Assembly (NCBI GenBank): GCA_902363835.1 | Contig: CABJBM010000001.1 | Location: 186,001 to 250,000 of the forward strand | DNA: 64,000 nucleotides | Direction: 5' to 3' | Origin: Lachnospiraceae bacterium | Lineage (GTDB): Bacteria; Bacillota; Clostridia; Lachnospirales; Lachnospiraceae | Shown here: positions 36,413 through 44,134 of the stretch, in pieces | How the letters are laid out: each line of letters begins with the position of its first letter | Position numbering within the stretch: the stretch's first letter is position 1 | The notes under the pieces: generated by a model | Seen by the model: only the letters and a program-made list of their open reading frames with translations | Told to the model about the DNA's origin: nothing | The model's database searches: none | Position numbers and translations under genes: made by a program

Positions 36413-37573
36413 CTATAGCAGTCCAAGAATCTCTTTGAGACCATAACTTTCATCCGTCTTAAATATTTCCTCCAGCGTATTGAGATTCACATCTGAATGC
36501 TCCACCTCTCTGGAAAACCGGTGGGCCAGATGAACAAATTCCTTAAAATCCAGCCTGCCTTTATTCCTTTTAAAAACTGCCTGTGCCATTTCCTGAATGA
36601 GAAGGGTGCTCACTGCGGCAAGCTTTGCTTTTGCATAGGGATGTTCATCATAAACAGCCCCGCAGAAATAGGTGAAGATAAAGTACACCATAAGCTGTTC
36701 GCTCCACTGCTCCCATTGGCGTTTCCTGTCCTTTTCTTCCATTAAATACCGGTCAAAGGCGTTCCTGTTTTCCTCATAGCTTTCGGCCCCGGCGTCAAAC
36801 AATATCTGTTTAAGGCTGTCTATATATTGGGGCCAGTCCGGATTAAGCACTTCAAGCTTTTCAAACAGGGAAAACCATTCCTTCATCTTTTCAAACCGCA
36901 CCCTGCCGTCTGTACTGCGGCCTTTCATTTTCTTTTTCACAAGCATTGCTCCGGCCGCCCCCTGATACCGTTTCATCAATTCATCCAACTCATACAGCTT
37001 TTCCTGGCGGATCCTTCTTTGCATATCATGGGAAAACCCCAATGCCATGGCAATGCGCAGGCGGCAATCCAGATCCCGGTTCTGCAGGAGGGAAAGGATT
37101 AAATCCCTTGCATCCATAAGCTTTGTAAAAAGGAAGAAATCAAAATCCGGGTAGGATTCTTCTCTCTCATCTTCTTTTGTAAGAAAGCGGACAGGTTCTT
37201 CACAGCCAAGGATCAGCCCTGCCGCCTCCTCACAGGACAAAGACAGGGAGATCTCCCTGACTCCCTCGTATTCCTCCGTATGCCTTGGATAGTCCCGGCA
37301 GGTTTTGCAAAGCATTCCCGGACCGGCTTCTGTATAAATATCGCATAGATTGTCCTTATTCAGAAAAGCGCAGCGGCGGCCGCACTGCTTAAAGGAACCA
37401 TTCTTCCAGTCAATACAATGATGAAGCCTTCTGCCCAGGGCATCCTTTCGTATTTGATACCGTTTTTTTGTGACATCATCAATCATAATGGCCCAGCCTG
37501 CACAGCAGGTATCAGGGCATTCTCCGGCCACACAGCGGAATTTATTGTAATAATGAGGGATAGTAAACTGCAT
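36413..37573 (-). CDS. fliB: FliB-like flagellin lysine-N-methylase
   Basis: 386 residues. The N-terminal Cys-rich block (FRCVAGECPDTCCAGW, then CAFLNKDNLCDIY and MLCKTCRDYPR) is the FliB signature, probably binding an Fe-S cluster. FliB methylates lysines on flagellin. No flagellar gene lies in the window, so it is an orphan copy. Start MQFTIPHYY with AGGAGC upstream. Confidence 0.83.
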   Translation of the reverse strand: MQFTIPHYYNKFRCVAGECPDTCCAGWAIMIDDVTKKRYQIRKDALGRRLHHCIDWKNGSFKQCGRRCAFLNKDNLCDIYTEAGPGMLCKTCRDYPRHTEEYEGVREISLSLSCEEAAGLILGCEEPVRFLTKEDEREESYPDFDFFLFTKLMDARDLILSLLQNRDLDCRLRIAMALGFSHDMQRRIRQEKLYELDELMKRYQGAAGAMLVKKKMKGRSTDGRVRFEKMKEWFSLFEKLEVLNPDWPQYIDSLKQILFDAGAESYEENRNAFDRYLMEEKDRKRQWEQWSEQLMVYFIFTYFCGAVYDEHPYAKAKLAAVSTLLIQEMAQAVFKRNKGRLDFKEFVHLAHRFSREVEHSDVNLNTLEEIFKTDESYGLKEILGLL

Positions 37574-37612
37574 AAATGATTGCTCCTGTTTTTGATAACG
37601 ATTATACCCCAA

Positions 37613-37660
37613 TTAAAAATGAGGTGCAACCCATTTAAAGAGAAGCACCCCATTTTTAAT
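37613..37660 (-). terminator. Terminator after ytaF
   Basis: Arms TAAAAATG-GGTGC and GCACC-CATTTTTA; AT-rich flanks. It sits beyond the YtaF stop on the minus strand. Confidence 0.8.
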
Positions 37661-37667
37661 CAGCTGA

Positions 37668-38288
37668 TTATAATTTTCCAAATGCAAGGAACAAAAACAG
37701 TATGCCGCTGACCCAGGTTAAATCCCAGCCCTTTAATGCAGCAAGCTTGCGCCCCAGAAACAGGCCAATGTACATAACAACAGTTCCCAGCACCAGGGAA
37801 GTGAGCGCAGTAAGCCCCGGAGAGATCATTAAGAATCCGGACAAAGCCCCGGCCACCAGACTGTCCAAAGACATGGCCAGGGAAAACATAATGGTTTCCT
37901 TCCAGGACAGGGACTTGGAATGATCCCAGTCCGCGGCCATGGGATTTCCGTAAATATTTATGATAATGCTCAGGCCGGAAATAGAAAATGTCAGATCCTT
38001 GTGAATATTTACATGACTGTTGATATATTTTTTTATGGTATAATCCAGAAGCTTTATTACTCCCAAAAGAAACAGGCAGGAAAATGCCGCTCCCTTTGCA
38101 AAAGTTTCCGGCACCAATCCGCTGATCATGCCCCCAAATATAAGAGCGGCTCCCAGACAGCAGCTGCAGATCATATTGACTGCAATTACCTTTCCACACG
38201 AAACTTTCAGACGGTTTGCCCCATAGGCAATGCTGGCAACAAAGGTGTCAGTGCTAAGCGCCAGCACAAGAATGAATATATCACGCAT
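37668..38288 (-). CDS. ytaF: YtaF/MntP-like sporulation membrane protein
   Basis: 206 residues, six TM helices, with the repeated MntP/YtaF motif: LALSTDTFVASIAYGAN at the N-terminus and LAMSLDSLVAGALSG in the second half (the paired Asp residues). YtaF is a sporulation membrane protein; MntP exports manganese. The length and motifs favour YtaF. Confidence 0.8.
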   Translation of the reverse strand: MRDIFILVLALSTDTFVASIAYGANRLKVSCGKVIAVNMICSCCLGAALIFGGMISGLVPETFAKGAAFSCLFLLGVIKLLDYTIKKYINSHVNIHKDLTFSISGLSIIINIYGNPMAADWDHSKSLSWKETIMFSLAMSLDSLVAGALSGFLMISPGLTALTSLVLGTVVMYIGLFLGRKLAALKGWDLTWVSGILFLFLAFGKL

Positions 38289-38418
38289 ATCCTGTCGAAC
38301 CTTTTTATTTTAATATATTCATCCAAGTTGGGTTTGGCCCCCCGGAAAACACCGGATTTTTTAAATCCTTATCTCATTCAGCCTTTATCTGCCATTCCAG
38401 CCGTACATGAAAGAAAAA

Positions 38419-38447
38419 AAGCAGGGGCCTATTGCTGCCCCTGCCTT
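38419..38447 (-). terminator. Terminator of the RAT-controlled PTS operon
   Basis: GCAGGGGC and GCCCCTGC arms with an 8-nt loop, followed on the minus strand by seven T. Confidence 0.9.
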
Positions 38448-38459
38448 TAAATTCACTCA

Positions 38460-39896
38460 TTACTGGCACATTTTCTTAAATTCATCTGCCACAAACTGCA
38501 CCTGTGGTCCTACGATGACCTGTACGCTGGTCTTGCCTGGTCTGATAATTCCGGCAACACCTGAGGATTTGATCTTCTTCTCATTTACCAGAGTATAATC
38601 CTTGATCTCCAGTCTTAATCTTGTAATACAGTTGTCAACGCTGGTAATGTTACCCTTACCGCCAAGTCCTTCCAGTATAATGGCCGCCACTGCGGTATAG
38701 TTATTATTGGAAAGGGTGACTGTATTTTCATCCAGATCATCATCTTCCCGTCCCGGAGTCTTGAAATTAAAGGTTAAAATTGCAAAGCGGAATACAAAGT
38801 AGTAAATCACCGCGTAAACAAGGCCCAGAGGGATGATAAACAGCGGATTTACAGCCATAGGAGCCTTAAAGCTTAAGAACCAGTCAACAAAACCTGCGCT
38901 GAAGTTAAATCCCGCACGTACGGGAAGCAGGGCGCAAATGGTTAAGGAAATACCGGTTAAAATTGCATGGATTAAGTAAAGGCCTGGTGCAAGGAACATG
39001 AAAGCGAATTCCAGAGGTTCTGTTACGCCTGTAAAGAAGGAGCAAACTGCTGCTGCAAGCAATAAACCATATGCATTTTTCTTTTTACCAGGTTTTGCGG
39101 TATGATACATAGCCAGAGCTGCGGCCGGAAGACCGAACATCATAACCGGGAAGAAACCTGTCATGTACTGGCCAGTCTGGCCCAAAACACCGTTTCCTGA
39201 CCAGAAATTGCCAAGGTCGTTCACACTTGCAACATCAAACCAGAATACGGAATTCAGTGCGTGATGAAGGCCTACCGGAATCAGAAGGCGGTTGAAGAAA
39301 CCATAAATACCGGCTCCTATAGCGCCAAGTCCCAGGATACCTTTACCAAAGGTAACCAGTCCGGTATATACAACCGGCCATATGAAGAATAAAACAAGGC
39401 AGGCTACCAGAGAAACAAGAGCGGTAACAATGGCAACAGACCGTTTGCCGCTGAAAAATCCCAGGGCATCAGGCAGCTTGGTATTTTTAAACTTATTATA
39501 GCAGCCGGAACCGATAACACCGGATAAGATACCAATAAACTGGTTTCCGATTTTGCCGAAAGCCGGATTTACTGCACTGACATCAATGCCCTTTAACATG
39601 GCCACAACACCAGGCGAAAGAATCGTCTGAATCATCAGCCAGGAAACAATGGCTGCCAGGGCTGAGGTACCTTCATGGTCATCTGCCATACCAACGCCAA
39701 CACCGATTGCAAACAGCACTGCCATGTTATCAATGATGGCGCCTCCTGCCTTAATCAAAAAGGCTGCAATGGCACTGTTTGCTCCCCACCCGGTGGGGTC
39801 GATCCAGTAACCAATCCCCATCAGGATGCCTGCGGCAGGCAAACATGCCACCGGAAGCATCAATGACTTACCTAGTTTTTGCAAATACTTCATCAT
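38460..39896 (-). CDS. PTS IIBC component, NagE/glucose family
   Basis: About 478 residues. EIIC (~1-385) shows SLMLPVACLPAAGILMGIGY and VTEPLEFAFMFLAPGLY. EIIB is C-terminal with phospho-Cys in SVDNCITRLRLEI. Lacks IIA, which is encoded separately two genes upstream. Start at MMKYLQKL; GGGG lies ~12 nt upstream, a weak site. Last gene of the LicT-crr-HPr-IIBC operon. Confidence 0.9.
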   Translation of the reverse strand: MMKYLQKLGKSLMLPVACLPAAGILMGIGYWIDPTGWGANSAIAAFLIKAGGAIIDNMAVLFAIGVGVGMADDHEGTSALAAIVSWLMIQTILSPGVVAMLKGIDVSAVNPAFGKIGNQFIGILSGVIGSGCYNKFKNTKLPDALGFFSGKRSVAIVTALVSLVACLVLFFIWPVVYTGLVTFGKGILGLGAIGAGIYGFFNRLLIPVGLHHALNSVFWFDVASVNDLGNFWSGNGVLGQTGQYMTGFFPVMMFGLPAAALAMYHTAKPGKKKNAYGLLLAAAVCSFFTGVTEPLEFAFMFLAPGLYLIHAILTGISLTICALLPVRAGFNFSAGFVDWFLSFKAPMAVNPLFIIPLGLVYAVIYYFVFRFAILTFNFKTPGREDDDLDENTVTLSNNNYTAVAAIILEGLGGKGNITSVDNCITRLRLEIKDYTLVNEKKIKSSGVAGIIRPGKTSVQVIVGPQVQFVADEFKKMCQ

Positions 39897-39967
39897 AATA
39901 AAGAAACCCCTTTCTTTTTGTCCTACCGGACATTTTTTATCCATTCCTGCTGTTATGCAGGTTTAGA

Positions 39968-40222
39968 TTACATGTTTTCCAAAACGGCACGGATGGCGGT
40001 TATGGCCGCCTCCTCATCCACCCCGTCAAACCGGAACCGGATGTCACTGCCCCCTGTGACGCCAAGCCCCATTAATCCCAAAAGGCTTTTGCAGTCCGCT
40101 TTGTCTGATTCCCACTGGGCTTCTATGCTGCACGAATACTTCCTTGCTTCCATAAAGATCAGGGAAGCCGGCCTGGCATGAAGGCCCATGGGATCCTTTA
40201 ATTCATACAAATACTCCCTCAT
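39968..40222 (-). CDS. HPr-family phosphocarrier protein
   Basis: 84 residues with the catalytic His in MGLHARPAS (~15) and a Ser in CKSLLGLMGLGV at the regulatory HPr-kinase position (~46). An operon-encoded HPr beside a dedicated IIA and IIBC is less common than a single central ptsH-ptsI. The protein may be a dedicated donor or a second copy. Confidence 0.88.
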   Translation of the reverse strand: MREYLYELKDPMGLHARPASLIFMEARKYSCSIEAQWESDKADCKSLLGLMGLGVTGGSDIRFRFDGVDEEAAITAIRAVLENM

Positions 40223-40230
40223 TTAAATAC

Positions 40231-40725
40231 CTACAGTTCGATGATTGGTTCCAGCTCTTTTACCTGCATCCCTGTATGACATACCATATCCGGATAATTT
40301 GGGGTATTGCATATGATCACCGGAGTGATCACTTCATATCCGGCTTCCTTTATGGCTGCCATGTCAAATTCCAAAAGAAGCTCCCCTGCTTTTACTTTAT
40401 CTCCCTGCTTTTTATGAGCAGTATAATGCTCTCCTTTTAAATTGACCGTATCAAGTCCCACATGGACGATGACCTCGGCACCTCCCGGGGTGGTAATGCT
40501 GACCGCATGCTTTGTCTCAAACAACACCGTCAAAACTCCGTCAGCCGGCGCAACAACTCTTCCCTTTGCAGGAATAATGGCAACTCCCTTTCCAAGGATC
40601 TCCTGGCTAAAAGTGGGATCATTCACTTCACTTAAGGGGACAACCGTTCCTTCAACCGGTGACAGGATTTTTTCTTTTCCTTTTTCACTGCCGCCCCCGA
40701 ACATTTTCTTTAATGAATCAAACAT
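40231..40725 (-). CDS. PTS IIA component, glucose (Crr) type
   Basis: 164 residues: SPVEGTVVPLSEVNDPTF start, accessory His in ETKHAVSITT and active His in EVIVHVGLDTVNL. It receives phosphate from HPr and passes it to the IIB domain of the operon's IIBC. AGGAGG lies before the ATG; the next gene follows after 8 bp. Confidence 0.92.
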   Translation of the reverse strand: MFDSLKKMFGGGSEKGKEKILSPVEGTVVPLSEVNDPTFSQEILGKGVAIIPAKGRVVAPADGVLTVLFETKHAVSITTPGGAEVIVHVGLDTVNLKGEHYTAHKKQGDKVKAGELLLEFDMAAIKEAGYEVITPVIICNTPNYPDMVCHTGMQVKELEPIIEL

Positions 40726-40744
40726 ATAAAAAATCCTCCTTTCG

Positions 40745-41572
40745 TTACAACCTCATTCTTTTGATATGGACCGCCAAATATGCGGTTTCTTCTTCTGTTA
40801 CATCGTGATGGTAAGTTTCCATTATATAATCCTTGATTTGTAAACTGCACCCGTATTCCTCCGGGTACATCTGGGATATCAAATGGTTAAACTCCCCGTT
40901 TCCGCTGTCTAACAGCTCCTTTGTAACAATTCTCTGCGCCAGGAACCTTAAATGGGTGACAAACCGCTGATAATTCAAAGATGTTTCATCAGGCTCCATT
41001 GAAAAATACTCTTTTACGATCCCTACGGTATTCTGAATCAGGTTCGTGATGTCTATGGTATCCCTCATGGCGGTATTAAATTCCGCGTTGACGATATGAA
41101 ACGCAATAAACCCCGCCTCATCAACAGGAAGGGATATGCCTATCCTCCGCTCAATTAAAGCAATGGCATACTCACCGATTAAGTATTCCTCTTTGTAAAA
41201 GGCTTTTATCTCATTTAGCAAAGGGTTTGAGAATTTCATCTTCTGCTTAAAACGGTGAATGGCAAAATTAATGTGATCTGTCAGCGTTATATATATGTTT
41301 TGATTAAGGCTCCTGTTTAATACGCTTTTCGCGTAATTTATTATTTCCGTAGAGACCTGGATATGCTCAAGGGGAAGGTTCACAAGCAGTTCTTTAAACT
41401 TGTCAACACTGTTCTGGCTGTCCAGACGGAATACCTTTTCAACCGCGCCTTCCGGGATTTCCTTTCCCGGCTTCACCCCAAAGCCGATCCCTCTGCCCAT
41501 GACTATGACTTCTTTTCCATCCGGCTCCAGCGCGCTGACAATATTGTTATTGATGATTTTGTCAATTTTCAT
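40745..41572 (-). CDS. BglG/LicT-family transcription antiterminator
   Basis: 275 residues: N-terminal CAT RNA-binding domain (MKIDKIINNNIVSALEPDG, then VMGRGIGFG) followed by two PRD domains with regulatory His residues (TLTDHINFAIHRF; IAFHIVN; FVTHLRFLAQRI; YLAVHIKRMRL). It binds a RAT hairpin to block a terminator; activity is set by HPr/IIB phosphorylation. Its own leader contains such a RAT plus terminator, so it autoregulates the operon. The start at 41572 is placed where the CAT domain begins. Confidence 0.9.
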   Translation of the reverse strand: MKIDKIINNNIVSALEPDGKEVIVMGRGIGFGVKPGKEIPEGAVEKVFRLDSQNSVDKFKELLVNLPLEHIQVSTEIINYAKSVLNRSLNQNIYITLTDHINFAIHRFKQKMKFSNPLLNEIKAFYKEEYLIGEYAIALIERRIGISLPVDEAGFIAFHIVNAEFNTAMRDTIDITNLIQNTVGIVKEYFSMEPDETSLNYQRFVTHLRFLAQRIVTKELLDSGNGEFNHLISQMYPEEYGCSLQIKDYIMETYHHDVTEEETAYLAVHIKRMRL

Positions 41573-41596
41573 AAAACATCCCATCCTATAAAATAA

Positions 41597-41653
41597 AAAA
41601 CCAATTTTGACCACGAAAATAAAAATCATTTCCCAGTAATCAAAATTGGTTTT
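41597..41653 (-). terminator. Leader terminator overlapped by the RAT
   Basis: AAAACCAATTTTGA (right arm on +: TCAAAATTGGTTTT) forms a perfect 14-bp stem ending in a T-run on the minus strand, upstream of the antiterminator gene. Its 5' arm shares AAAACC with the RAT, so the two are mutually exclusive. Confidence 0.88.
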
Positions 41654-41675
41654 GCCTGCTTTCCAGTAACAACCC
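41648..41675 (-). promoter_or_regulatory. Ribonucleic antiterminator (RAT) site
   Basis: The minus-strand segment GGGTTGTTACTGG-AAAGCAGGCAAAACC matches the BglG/LicT RAT consensus (bulged hairpin). Binding of the downstream antiterminator would let transcription pass the overlapping terminator. Confidence 0.88.
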
Positions 41676-41698
41676 ACTTAATATTTATCCTTGCTTGA

Positions 41699-41727
41699 AC
41701 TATATCAGTTTTTTTCTAAAAAGTCAA
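41699..41727 (-). promoter_or_regulatory. Sigma-A promoter of the LicT-PTS operon
   Basis: Minus strand TTGACT, 17-bp spacer, TATAGT. It lies between the sigK 3' end and the RAT; transcription would start ~20 nt before the RAT hairpin. Confidence 0.75.
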
Positions 41728-41768
41728 TAAAAGTTTATACTTTTTTATATATTCTTTATAATTCAATG

Positions 41769-42134
41769 CTATATACTGTTTTTTTTAAGTTCATCTCTCA
41801 GCCGCTCCAGGGCTTTTTTTTCCAGCCGTGATACATAAGATCTGGATATGCCCATTACATCCGCGATCTCCCTTTGAGTATATTCCTTTCCACCATGAAG
41901 TCCGTACCTCATTCCGATGATGGTTTTTTCATTATCCTTTAAACAGCTGTCAAAGGCTTCATACAGCTCCTTAATATCCTGTTTTAAAATAATCGTTTCC
42001 AGTGTCTCTTTATTTTCCATTTCAATGACATCTACAAGGCTCACGGTCTCCCCATCCTTGTCTACGCCGATCGGTTCAAACAGAGAAACTTCTTTTGAAT
42101 ATTTTTTATTTGCGCGAAGAAGCATTAGGATTTC
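41769..42134 (-). CDS. sigK: Sporulation sigma factor K, C-terminal part (split by skin-like element)
   Basis: 121 codons starting EILMLLRANKK, covering the end of region 2, region 3 and region 4 (HTH with EYTQREIADVMGISRSYVSRLE). It matches SigK from the usual ENEILM point onward. No promoter or ribosome site precedes it; the frame only continues into the element as 44 unrelated codons. The N-terminal half lies ~7.7 kb away at 49844-50110 in the same orientation. Joining at the shared AATG restores the frame. Not a decayed gene: both halves are intact. Confidence 0.9.
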   Translation of the reverse strand, partial: EILMLLRANKKYSKEVSLFEPIGVDKDGETVSLVDVIEMENKETLETIILKQDIKELYEAFDSCLKDNEKTIIGMRYGLHGGKEYTQREIADVMGISRSYVSRLEKKALERLRDELKKNSI

Positions 42135-42137
42135 ATT
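42126..42137 (-). repeat. att-like core, C-terminal sigK border
   Basis: Minus strand AATGAAATCCTA. The copy at the other border reads AATGGTATCCTA, so 10 of 12 positions agree, in direct orientation. The recombinase stop TGA lies inside this site. Joining at AATG gives ...VEN-EILM..., the sequence expected of SigK. The B. subtilis skin element also recombines at an AATGA core. Confidence 0.75.
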
Positions 42138-43818
42138 TGCTAGAGTCACCTTGCGGCTTTGGCGGTTTAGGATCCTCTGAACCAAACAGGTACAGATGGA
42201 CATTCTCTCCATCCCATATGACCTTATCCACAAAGGTTCGGACCGCCGCCCGCTTTTGCCGGACATCCATAAGGTCTACCACATTCCGAAAGGAGGATAA
42301 GGTCTGCTTTAAGAGCTGAAACTCCGGGCCAGTAAGCTCACTGCTCCCGGCGGCCTGAGAAAGGGTCAATATCTGCTGATTTATTTCTTCCCTTCTTTTA
42401 TGCAGGTCATCTATCTGCTTTATAATGTATCCCTCCGCCCCGGTTCCCCCGGCTTTTCCAAGGGAAGCTACCAATCCGGCAATTTCCCCTTCCATATTCT
42501 TAAGCTCCTCATTTAAACGGGATATATCCCATTCCAGCTCCTGGCCGCTGTCTTTTACCGCCTTTTTACTTCTGCTTAGCTGAGTTTGAAATTCATCATA
42601 ATCTTCCGATATTCTTCTGATTTCCTCCAGAACCATCTGATCCAGCATATTTCCGTTTACATTCTTCATCTTACAGCATTTCATACGGCTCTTTTCCTTC
42701 ATAGTACATAAATATGAATAAATCTGTTCCCCCTGGTCATTGTACCGCGGGGACAGTTTTGGACGCATGTAATCACCGCAGCAGCCGCAAAAGAGGATTC
42801 CGGACAGCAGGGCCACATTGCTGCGGGGCTTCCTGTAATTTTTTGATTTGTTTTGATCCAGCAGACGCTGAACTCTGACCCACATGGAACCTGAAACCAC
42901 TCCTTCATGCTTTCCCACGGCTACGATCCACTCCTCCATATCCTTTATTTCGTGGGTTTTTCCAGCCTTTTGAAGGGTGCGGTTATATGCTATCACCCCA
43001 TGGCTTCCGTTAAAAGCTTCTTTTTCTGCGAACAAATCCACCTTTTTTTCCAGCAGATATTCATAGGCCTCCTGGTCTGCTGCCATGTAAACCGGATTGG
43101 TCAATATCCCCTTTATGGCAAAGCGGCTGAACTGGCGGCCGTATTTTGTCTTATGACCGTTTTGAATTAGATAGGTTTCTGTCTGGGTCAATGATCCTGT
43201 TTCTAAAAACTTCTCGAAAATCAGCCTGACAAGCTTTGCCTCTTCCTGAATCAGCTTAAGCTTAAAGGCCTTTTTCATCTTGCCGTCAATGGTCACGGAG
43301 GACACGCTTTCCGATGTGTAGCCTGTAGGGGTATTCCCTCCCAGCCATCTTCCGCTTTTGGAAAGCTCAAGCATATTATCCCGGATGCGCTCCGCTATGG
43401 TCTCTCTCTCCAGCTGGGAAAAAACAGAAGCAATGTACATCATGGCCCGCCCCATGGGAGAAGAGGTATCAAACTGCTCTTTTATAGAAATAAAGGAAAT
43501 ATGAAGCTCGTTAAGCTCTTCAATAAGATTTGCAAAATCTCCGATATTACGGCTGATACGGTCCAGCCGGTAGCATACCACCGCTGTAAACCTCTTTTTT
43601 TTTGCCTCCTGCATCATGGCTTTAAACTGGGGCCGTTCAAGGTTTCCTCCGGAAAATCCCTCATCCTCATATACCCAGGCGCTGTCAGCAAAACTCTCTC
43701 CATAATGTGCGGAAATGTATTGTCTGCACAGCTCGATCTGATTGCCGATGCTCTCTCCCTTTCCGGTAAATTTTGACTTTCTTGAATAAATCGCAAACAA
43801 TTCTTTCCCGGCTTCCAC
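42133..43818 (-). CDS. spoIVCA: Large serine recombinase (SpoIVCA-like), sigK element excisase/integrase
   Basis: About 561 residues: resolvase domain with catalytic Ser in IYSRKS (~12) and CYRLDRISRN, recombinase domain (~165-270), Zn ribbon (GILFCGCCGDYM ... MKCC) and a C-terminal coiled coil (~440-500) required for synapsis control in this family. The GTG start at 43818 is chosen because GGAGG lies 9 nt upstream and the resolvase fold begins a few residues later; upstream in-frame ATGs lack ribosome sites. The stop codon is part of the recombination core. By position it should catalyse excision that restores sigK. Confidence 0.9.
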   Translation of the reverse strand: MEAGKELFAIYSRKSKFTGKGESIGNQIELCRQYISAHYGESFADSAWVYEDEGFSGGNLERPQFKAMMQEAKKKRFTAVVCYRLDRISRNIGDFANLIEELNELHISFISIKEQFDTSSPMGRAMMYIASVFSQLERETIAERIRDNMLELSKSGRWLGGNTPTGYTSESVSSVTIDGKMKKAFKLKLIQEEAKLVRLIFEKFLETGSLTQTETYLIQNGHKTKYGRQFSRFAIKGILTNPVYMAADQEAYEYLLEKKVDLFAEKEAFNGSHGVIAYNRTLQKAGKTHEIKDMEEWIVAVGKHEGVVSGSMWVRVQRLLDQNKSKNYRKPRSNVALLSGILFCGCCGDYMRPKLSPRYNDQGEQIYSYLCTMKEKSRMKCCKMKNVNGNMLDQMVLEEIRRISEDYDEFQTQLSRSKKAVKDSGQELEWDISRLNEELKNMEGEIAGLVASLGKAGGTGAEGYIIKQIDDLHKRREEINQQILTLSQAAGSSELTGPEFQLLKQTLSSFRNVVDLMDVRQKRAAVRTFVDKVIWDGENVHLYLFGSEDPKPPKPQGDSSK

Positions 43819-43915
43819 CCAAACCTTCCTCCTTATTACGATAAAACTCTGACTTCTGACTTTCTGCCCGTGTTTTTTACAGATCCCGCCATGACCATAC
43901 CCTTTATTCCCAAAC

Positions 43916-43943
43916 ATACGGGACATGGGCGACATCATACATT
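43916..43943 (+). promoter_or_regulatory. Candidate sigma-E promoter inside the element
   Basis: ATA (43916-43918), 17-bp spacer, CATACATT (43936-43943) agrees with the mother-cell sigma-E pattern ATA-N16-18-CATACAnT. It points to the small + strand gene. Found by eye; short motifs like this occur by chance. Confidence 0.4.
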
Positions 43944-43972
43944 ATAACAAGAGTAAATATCAGGTCCATGCA

Positions 43973-44134
43973 ATGAATATGATCGTACATCATCCACAAA
44001 CCAAAGAGGATAGGGAGGAATTAAAAAGAAAAGCCGCCATCCTCCATAGCCAGGCTGTCCTTCAATATGTACAGCAGCTTTCCTGCTCCAATGATCAAAA
44101 ACAAGCTCTTATGGAAGCGCTTCACACAATCTGA
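43973..44134 (+). CDS. Small uncharacterised protein of the sigK element (53 aa)
   Basis: 53 residues beginning MNMIVHHPQT, followed by a predicted helix rich in Lys/Glu (REELKRKAAILHSQAVLQYV) and QKQALMEALHTI at the end. It resembles small helical proteins found beside recombinases in Lachnospiraceae mobile elements, from memory only. The ribosome site is weak (CAGGT). An in-frame ATG 16 codons upstream exists. The gene is divergent from the recombinase and its 3' end overlaps the hydrogenase large-subunit 3' end by 13 nt. A candidate sigma-E promoter lies upstream. Function unknown. Confidence 0.6.
   Translation: MNMIVHHPQTKEDREELKRKAAILHSQAVLQYVQQLSCSNDQKQALMEALHTI

Noticed and set aside
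43819..43938. 40-codon extension of the serine recombinase
   Set aside because: No ribosome site, and the resolvase domain starts right after the GTG at 43818.
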